Shown: piece by piece, positions 1 to 3,824 of the stretch
How positions within the stretch are numbered: position 1 is the first letter of the stretch
Layout: each line of letters opens with the position of its first letter
Position numbers and translations under genes: made by a program
Source: UBA11865 sp035686605
GTDB taxonomy: Bacteria > Chloroflexota > Anaerolineae > Promineifilales > Promineifilaceae
Length of the DNA: 7,045 bases
Reading direction: 5' to 3'
Assembly (NCBI GenBank): GCA_035686605.1
Contig: DASRZI010000562.1
Span: 1-7,045 of the forward strand
The notes under the pieces: model-generated
Databases searched by the model: none
The model's input: only the letters and a program-made list of their open reading frames with translations
Told to the model about the DNA's origin: nothing

Positions 1-1
1 T

Positions 2-454
2 ATCGGCGAGATCCTGGGCAGCCTGGATGAGTTACCCGATAGTATACGAACCGCTGTTCGCAATAATGGTGGCGGTTACGCCAATCACAGTCTCTTTTGG
101 ACTGTCATGAGTCCAAATGGCGGCGGTGGTCCAATTGGAGAGCTGGAAGGAGCTATTGACGAGGCTTTTGGTAACTTTGATAATTTCAAGGATACTTTCA
201 GTAAGGCGGCAATGACTCGATTCGGATCAGGTTGGGCATGGTTATTCGTCGATGGAAATGGCAAGCTAGCGGTAACTTCTACAGCCAATCAAGACACCCC
301 ACTTATGGAAGGTAAAACGCCGATCCTGGGACTAGATGTCTGGGAACATGCCTATTATCTGAATTATCAGAACCGTCGCGGCGATTATATTGCTGCCTGG
401 TGGAACGTCGTGAATTGGGCGCAAGTCGCAGCCTATTACGCGGCCACCAAGTAA
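2..454 (+). CDS. sodA: Superoxide dismutase, Mn-type (C-terminal 150 residues; 5' end outside window)
   Basis: Converts superoxide to oxygen and hydrogen peroxide; normally a cytoplasmic homodimer or tetramer. The reading frame is open from the window edge, so this is the C-terminal three quarters of a roughly 200-residue enzyme. The N-terminal helical hairpin carrying the first His ligand is cut off. Visible metal ligands are the His of NHSLFW (about residue 29 of the visible part) and the Asp and His of DVWEHAYY (about 112 and 116). Mn-type rather than Fe-type is indicated by the GGGYANH stretch (Gly where Fe enzymes carry Gln) and by the Gln of STANQD that supplies the outer-sphere contact in Mn enzymes. 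A cambialistic enzyme cannot be excluded. The end NRRGDY...WNVVNW is standard for the family. An intrinsic terminator lies 17 nt after the stop, so the gene is likely the end of its transcription unit. Family assignment is very secure; metal choice is moderately secure. Confidence 0.96.
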   Translation: MGEILGSLDELPDSIRTAVRNNGGGYANHSLFWTVMSPNGGGGPIGELEGAIDEAFGNFDNFKDTFSKAAMTRFGSGWAWLFVDGNGKLAVTSTANQDTPLMEGKTPILGLDVWEHAYYLNYQNRRGDYIAAWWNVVNWAQVAAYYAATK

Positions 455-471
455 TCAGGACCGAGATCTTT

Positions 472-496
472 GCTCTTGGCAGTACAAGAGCTTTTT
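472..496 (+). terminator. Intrinsic terminator after sodA
   Basis: The 7-bp perfect stem GCTCTTG/CAAGAGC (472-478 with 485-491) has a 6-nt loop and is followed at once by five T (492-496). This is a compact Rho-independent terminator placed 17 nt after the sodA stop. A second, mutually exclusive pairing, CTTTTT with AAAAAG (491-496 with 501-506), would use up the T tract and part of the downstream Shine-Dalgarno. I see no separate promoter for the ferredoxin gene, so partial read-through is plausible. Confidence 0.75.
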
Positions 497-503
497 GAAC
501 AAA

Positions 504-509
504 AAGGAG
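504..509 (+). promoter_or_regulatory. Ribosome binding site of the ferredoxin gene
   Basis: AAGGAG lies 7 nt before the ATG at 517, a strong Shine-Dalgarno at ideal distance, and fixes the ferredoxin start. It partly overlaps the right arm of the possible alternative hairpin at 491-506. Confidence 0.8.
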
Positions 510-516
510 AATCTTC

Positions 517-927
517 ATGACCCACATTGTCACCAGATTGTGCTTGCGGGATACAGCATGCATCGACGTGTGCCCGGTCGAGTGCATGATTCTGGGGCAG
601 CCTGAGGCTGAATGGCCCTGGCTGTACATCGATCCAGATACCTGCATCGATTGTGGCGCTTGTATTCCTGAGTGCCCATACGAAGCCATCTTCCCCGAAG
701 AAGAAGTACCCTTTGATTTCGAGACACAGTCCGGCCAGTGGATAACCAACACAAAGGATTTACTGCCCGATGGCCAGTCATTTGAAGGCGAGGTTGATGG
801 TCATCCCGTAAAGCTTCTAAACGCCAAGAAATTGGCAGGTGGCGAGGTGCTTGATCTGACTGAGGACATCACGCCGAACTATGATTTCTTTACATCTGGC
901 CCAGGCTACGACGCCCTTGATATGTAA
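517..927 (+). CDS. Two-cluster (7Fe/8Fe-type) ferredoxin with C-terminal extension
   Basis: A small cytoplasmic electron carrier of 136 residues. Two cluster-binding regions are visible: C9-x2-D12-x2-C15-x3-C19-P and C43-x2-C46-x2-C49-x3-C53-P. By family logic C19, C43, C46 and C49 hold a [4Fe-4S] cluster. C9, C15 and C53 hold the other cluster, with Asp12 standing where the second Cys of CxxCxxC would be. Such sites bind [3Fe-4S], or [4Fe-4S] with an Asp ligand, as known for Pyrococcus furiosus ferredoxin. C23 matches a non-ligand Cys of Azotobacter-type 7Fe ferredoxins. The cluster part is about 65 residues. The remaining 70 or so (from FDFE to the end) are acidic, lack Cys, and exceed the usual short tail of AvFdI-type proteins; their role is unknown. 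The start is set by AAGGAG 7 nt upstream. The redox partner cannot be told from the neighbourhood: sodA upstream and a lyase gene downstream are not classic partners. Confidence 0.9.
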   Translation: MTHIVTRLCLRDTACIDVCPVECMILGQPEAEWPWLYIDPDTCIDCGACIPECPYEAIFPEEEVPFDFETQSGQWITNTKDLLPDGQSFEGEVDGHPVKLLNAKKLAGGEVLDLTEDITPNYDFFTSGPGYDALDM

Positions 928-959
928 GGCGCCATAGTCGCCCAGACCGAATACGACTT

Positions 960-977
960 GGGGGTATGAATACCCCC
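960..977 (+). terminator. G-rich hairpin after the ferredoxin gene
   Basis: GGGGGTA pairs perfectly with TACCCCC (960-966 with 971-977) around a TGAA tetraloop, 33 nt after the ferredoxin stop. The stem is very stable but is followed by TAATAAGA rather than a T run. It is therefore a poor canonical terminator on its own and may instead be a 3'-end stabiliser acting with the longer hairpin that follows. Confidence 0.5.
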
Positions 978-986
978 TAATAAGAT

Positions 987-1029
987 AGAGTGGTCACCAT
1001 TGCTCCTAGCGAGCAGTGGTGACCACTTT
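987..1029 (+). terminator. Long 17-bp hairpin between ferredoxin and aspartase genes
   Basis: Positions 989-1005 pair with 1011-1027 over 17 bp, with one G-T wobble (1000 with 1016) and a CTAGC loop. Outer pairs 988-1028 (wobble) and 987-1029 lengthen it to 19. Only three T follow the stem, so this is a terminator-like hairpin with a weak U tract. Its near-perfect dyad would also suit a bidirectional terminator or a protein-binding palindrome. Termination of the ferredoxin transcript is the simplest reading. Confidence 0.6.
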
Positions 1030-1126
1030 GCATGTATCGTACTATCGATGGTTTCTGACAAAGAGGAGAAGGCTCTGTAAACGTTGGCAGAGGCGGGAGA
1101 TTTTCGCAGCGATATATTCTGCGGTC

Positions 1127-1139
1127 AGGAGAGATGTAG
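1127..1139 (+). promoter_or_regulatory. Ribosome binding site with ATG-TAG start-stop before the GTG start
   Basis: AGGAG at 1127-1131 lies 8 nt before the GTG at 1140, which supports that start. Between them, ATG (1134-1136) is followed directly by TAG (1137-1139) and then by GTG, all in one frame. ATG is only 2 nt from AGGAG, so it is probably used poorly, but it is the only ATG near the site. Confidence 0.6.
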
Positions 1140-2567
1140 GTGAGCAAATACCGGATTGAAAAGGACTCGTTAGGAGAGGTAAGAGTTCCTCTTGACGCCT
1201 ATTGGGGCGCCCAGACCCAAAGAGCTGTGGAGAATTTCCCCATCACTGGTCTGCGGCAGTACGAAGCCTTCATTTGGGGCATGGCTGTAATAAAGCGTTG
1301 CGCCGCGGAAGTGAACAATGCGCTCGATCTGATGCAGGAAGTGAAGATCGACGACCAGATCCTCACGGGGCGGGCGATTGCCGGCGCGATTATCGAATCC
1401 GCGGACGAGGTTATAGCCGGTAGATGGGTCGATCAGTTTGTCGTGGACCCAATTCAGGCCGGTGCAGGAACAAGTCACAATATGAACATCAATGAGGTTA
1501 TTTCAAACCGGGCGAATGAGATGCTCGGATTTGATTTAGCTGCACCAGTAAAACCAGTCCACCCAAATGACCATGTAAACATGGCCCAATCTACGAACGA
1601 CACCATTCCCACTGCAATACGGTTAGGCTGTCTTTGGCGCCTGGGCGACATGTTGGCTTCGTTGGACAGATTGGCACAATCTCTCAGAGACAAGGCGGCT
1701 GCCTTCGACGATGTGGTCAAAAGCGGCCGGACACATTTACAGGACGCTGTTCCCGTTCGTCTTGGGCAAGAGTTCAACGCCTACGCTCGGGCTGTGGAAC
1801 GAGATCGCAAAAAGATCGAGGCTGCTGCTGAGGAGCTGCGCAGGTTGGGGATCGGTGGGACGGCGACAGGATCTGGCCTTAACGCCCATCCAGATTACCA
1901 TCGACGAATGGTTGTTTCGCTCAGCCAATTGACCGGTTTGGCGCTATACGAATCCGATGACTTGTTCGAATCGATGCAAAGCATGGCGGATATGGTCCAC
2001 TTTTCTGGTGCAATGCGGACTCTCGCCCAGGATTTGATCCGGATCGCCAACGATTTTAGGCTTTTATCCTCTGGTCCGAGCACCGGGCTCGACGAGATTC
2101 ACCTGCCAGCCGTGCAGCCTGGCTCGTCGATAATGCCTGGAAAGGTAAATCCAGTTATGGCGGAGATGCTCAACATGGCCATGTTCCAGGTAATGGGTAA
2201 TGATGCTACCATAGCGCTAGCAGGGCAGGCTGGCCAGCTTGAGCTGAACGTCATGATGCCCGTCATTGGCTACAACCTCTTCCAGAGCATGGACATCATC
2301 ATCAATGCGGTCGATGCCTTTACCGAAAGATGCGTACTTGGAATTACGGCCAACAGGCAGAAAGCTGAATTCTGGTTGGCAAAGAACGCCATATTGGTCA
2401 CTGCTCTAAATCCTGTTATAGGCTACAGCAAGGGAGCCAAGGTGGTGATGGAGGCGATGCGAACTGGAAAGACAGTTCGTGATGTGGTCGTCGATCTGGG
2501 CTATTTGAGTGGCGAGGAAGCTGATCGTTTGCTTGATGTTCGCTCGATGACAGATGGCGGAATCTGA
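1140..2567 (+). CDS. aspA: Aspartate ammonia-lyase (aspartase/fumarase superfamily)
   Basis: Likely deaminates L-aspartate to fumarate and ammonia in the cytoplasm as a homotetramer. The 475 residues match the full family length. Superfamily landmarks in order: GAGTSHNMN (108-116), STND (151-154), GRTHLQDA (196-203), and the mobile catalytic loop GSSIMPGKVNP (328-338). The last holds the likely base Ser329, with Lys335 and Asn337. Aspartase rather than class II fumarase is favoured by GAGTSxNMN (fumarases usually have GSGTQxNMN), by GQLELNVMMPVIG after the loop, and by the C-terminal LDVRSMTDGGI, which resembles the aspartase LDPxxMTxPGI end. PGKVNP occurs in fumarases but also in Bacillus-type aspartases. 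The GTG start has AGGAG 8 nt upstream. The stop overlaps the start of the JAMM peptidase gene, so the two are probably co-transcribed. I see no convincing promoter in the 110 nt upstream. Fumarate hydratase activity is the main alternative. Confidence 0.85.
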   Translation: MSKYRIEKDSLGEVRVPLDAYWGAQTQRAVENFPITGLRQYEAFIWGMAVIKRCAAEVNNALDLMQEVKIDDQILTGRAIAGAIIESADEVIAGRWVDQFVVDPIQAGAGTSHNMNINEVISNRANEMLGFDLAAPVKPVHPNDHVNMAQSTNDTIPTAIRLGCLWRLGDMLASLDRLAQSLRDKAAAFDDVVKSGRTHLQDAVPVRLGQEFNAYARAVERDRKKIEAAAEELRRLGIGGTATGSGLNAHPDYHRRMVVSLSQLTGLALYESDDLFESMQSMADMVHFSGAMRTLAQDLIRIANDFRLLSSGPSTGLDEIHLPAVQPGSSIMPGKVNPVMAEMLNMAMFQVMGNDATIALAGQAGQLELNVMMPVIGYNLFQSMDIIINAVDAFTERCVLGITANRQKAEFWLAKNAILVTALNPVIGYSKGAKVVMEAMRTGKTVRDVVVDLGYLSGEEADRLLDVRSMTDGGI

Positions 2568-2985
2568 CGTAACCAGTCCCCCTTCAAGATTACGGATCGG
2601 GCGAAAAGATTATCGACTGATGCTGGATCATCTGTGGAGCACATACCCGCAGGAGGGTTGCGGCCTGCTGGCTGGAAAAGACGGGAATGTCGCCCGGATC
2701 TACACCGTGGAAAACCGGCTCGCCAGCCCAACCGCCTATGAAATGGATCCTCAACAGCAGTTGGAGGCGATGCTCGATATTGAGGACCAGGGATCAGAGT
2801 TGTTAGCTATCTTCCATTCCCATCCAGGCGGGCCTGATGTCCCATCAGCCACCGACATAGCCACTGCCTACTACCCAGAGGCTGCATATGTCATTGTTTC
2901 CTATTACGACCCTGACAGACCAACGGCGAGAGCTTTTACTGTCTTCGAAGGACGGGTAGAGGAAATCTCTATTATCATCGCATAA
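2554..2985 (+). CDS. JAMM (M67/Mec-like) zinc metallopeptidase
   Basis: A 143-residue, single-domain member of the MPN+/JAMM fold (Prok-JAB type). The full metal-site signature is present: Glu34 in the PQEGCGLL segment, then HSHP with His88 and His90, and Ser98 and Asp101 in PSATD. This is the E...HxHx7Sx2D zinc motif, so the protein should be active. In bacteria, small JAMM proteins of this class remove amino acids or peptides from the C terminus of ubiquitin-like sulfur carriers (CysO/ThiS/MoaD type), as Mec does in Mycobacterium cysteine synthesis. No carrier or E1-like gene is in view, so the substrate here is inferred only. The ATG at 2554 lies inside the aspartase gene (14-bp overlap, different frame) with no clear Shine-Dalgarno, suggesting translational coupling. 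A later ATG at 2620 would leave the JAMM core intact and is an alternative start. There is no signal peptide. Confidence 0.87.
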   Translation: MAESDVTSPPSRLRIGRKDYRLMLDHLWSTYPQEGCGLLAGKDGNVARIYTVENRLASPTAYEMDPQQQLEAMLDIEDQGSELLAIFHSHPGGPDVPSATDIATAYYPEAAYVIVSYYDPDRPTARAFTVFEGRVEEISIIIA

Positions 2986-3068
2986 GTCACCAGAGGTATA
3001 GTCCGCAGTGGTTTGATGACGTTATTCAGGTTTACCTTTTTAGGGATGCGGGTCGACGGGCTTACGGC

Positions 3069-3074
3069 TATAAT
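3069..3074 (+). promoter_or_regulatory. Likely -10 box for plsY
   Basis: A perfect TATAAT lies 24 nt before the plsY ATG and would give a leader of about 15-18 nt. At the proper spacing no good -35 hexamer is seen (ATGCGG with a 17-nt spacer). This is therefore either a weak promoter or one helped by an activator. It would let plsY be expressed apart from the aspartase/JAMM unit. Confidence 0.45.
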
Positions 3075-3098
3075 TCGTGGGCAAGCTCAGGTACAGGA

Positions 3099-3785
3099 AT
3101 GTCAACCTTCATAACTCTAGTTCTCTCACTCCTAATCGGATATCTTTTTGGCGCCGTCCCTTTCGGCTACATCCTGGTCAAGATTACCAAACAGGTCGAT
3201 CTACGTAAAATTGGAAGCGGCCGGACGGGAGGGACCAATGCCTTTCGCGCTGCTGGCGTCGCCACCGGGGTCATTACTTCAATCCTCGATGTGCTAAAAG
3301 GAGCCTGTGCTGTTTGGGTGACACGGGCGCTGTTCGCAGATGCGGTGTCAGCCGAATGGTTGCCATGGCTTGTGGCGGCGGCGGGTGTTATGAGTGTGGC
3401 AGGGCATAACTGGTCTGTTTTCATCGGTTGGAAGGGAGGAGCAGGCACCGGACCTAATGTCGGTTGGGCAGGGGCAATATGGTTTCCAATCGTTCCTGTT
3501 GCCTTTGTAGTTGTTTTAGGCATCCTGATTGGTATTGGAATAGCCTCATTAGCTTCGCTAGCAATGGCCCTAGCCGTTCCAATAACTTTCGTAATCCTAT
3601 ACCTGGCTGGGATAGACCCCTTTGACACAACCCTGGCCTACATAGTAGGGGGAGTCGCCGGAGCATCTATCATAATCTGGTCTCTTAGACCCAATCTCAG
3701 GCGACTGCTGTCCGGCAACGAGCGTTTGGTTGGCCCCCAATCGAGACGAAAACGCCAGGAAGCTGAAAAAAGCGATACGGGCTAA
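3099..3785 (+). CDS. plsY: Glycerol-3-phosphate acyltransferase PlsY (divergent motifs)
   Basis: An integral inner-membrane enzyme that transfers an acyl group from acyl-phosphate to glycerol-3-phosphate, the first acylation in phospholipid synthesis. The 228 residues include several hydrophobic segments (about 4-28, 55-78, 87-105, 123-168, 178-196), as expected for this multi-pass family, plus a basic cytoplasmic tail (SRRKRQ...). The three conserved loops are recognisable but altered. Loop 1 is GSGRTGGTNAFR (39-50), where GSGNxGATNxxR is usual. Loop 2 is GHNWSVFIGWKGGAGTG (102-118), where the Pro and the second Lys of GHxWPxFxxFxGGKG are Ser106 and Ala115. Loop 3 is RPNLRRLLSGNER (197-209), close to the standard. 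The ATG has a weak AGGT 6 nt upstream. The gene converges on the binding-protein gene with only 39 nt between stop codons. The family call is firm; full activity is likely but not proven given the loop changes. Confidence 0.92.
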   Translation: MSTFITLVLSLLIGYLFGAVPFGYILVKITKQVDLRKIGSGRTGGTNAFRAAGVATGVITSILDVLKGACAVWVTRALFADAVSAEWLPWLVAAAGVMSVAGHNWSVFIGWKGGAGTGPNVGWAGAIWFPIVPVAFVVVLGILIGIGIASLASLAMALAVPITFVILYLAGIDPFDTTLAYIVGGVAGASIIIWSLRPNLRRLLSGNERLVGPQSRRKRQEAEKSDTG

Positions 3786-3824
3786 GACAATGATGCCGGT
3801 TTATCTATAGTAATACCTACCGGG

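Noticed and set aside
303..781. Minus-strand open frames opposite sodA and the ferredoxin gene
   Set aside because: They lie across two clear + strand genes with strong motifs, show no domain features themselves, and are explained as frame shadows.
1032..1058. Eight-codon ORF (ATG to TGA) in the aspartase leader
   Set aside because: It has no Shine-Dalgarno, no run of a regulatory amino acid, and no terminator/antiterminator pair after it, so it does not look like an attenuator leader peptide.
1061..1071. Strong Shine-Dalgarno-like AAGAGGAGAAG
   Set aside because: No ATG, GTG or TTG lies at a usable distance. The next candidate TTG at 1084 is about 15 nt away and opens no convincing gene.
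1084..1118. Possible promoter TTGGCA ... TATATT before the aspartase gene
   Set aside because: The spacer would be 23 nt, too long for a sigma-70-type promoter.
3167..3628. Minus-strand 153-codon frame opposite plsY
   Set aside because: Its composition is a mirror of the membrane-protein codons on the other strand, and no Shine-Dalgarno or domain is seen.
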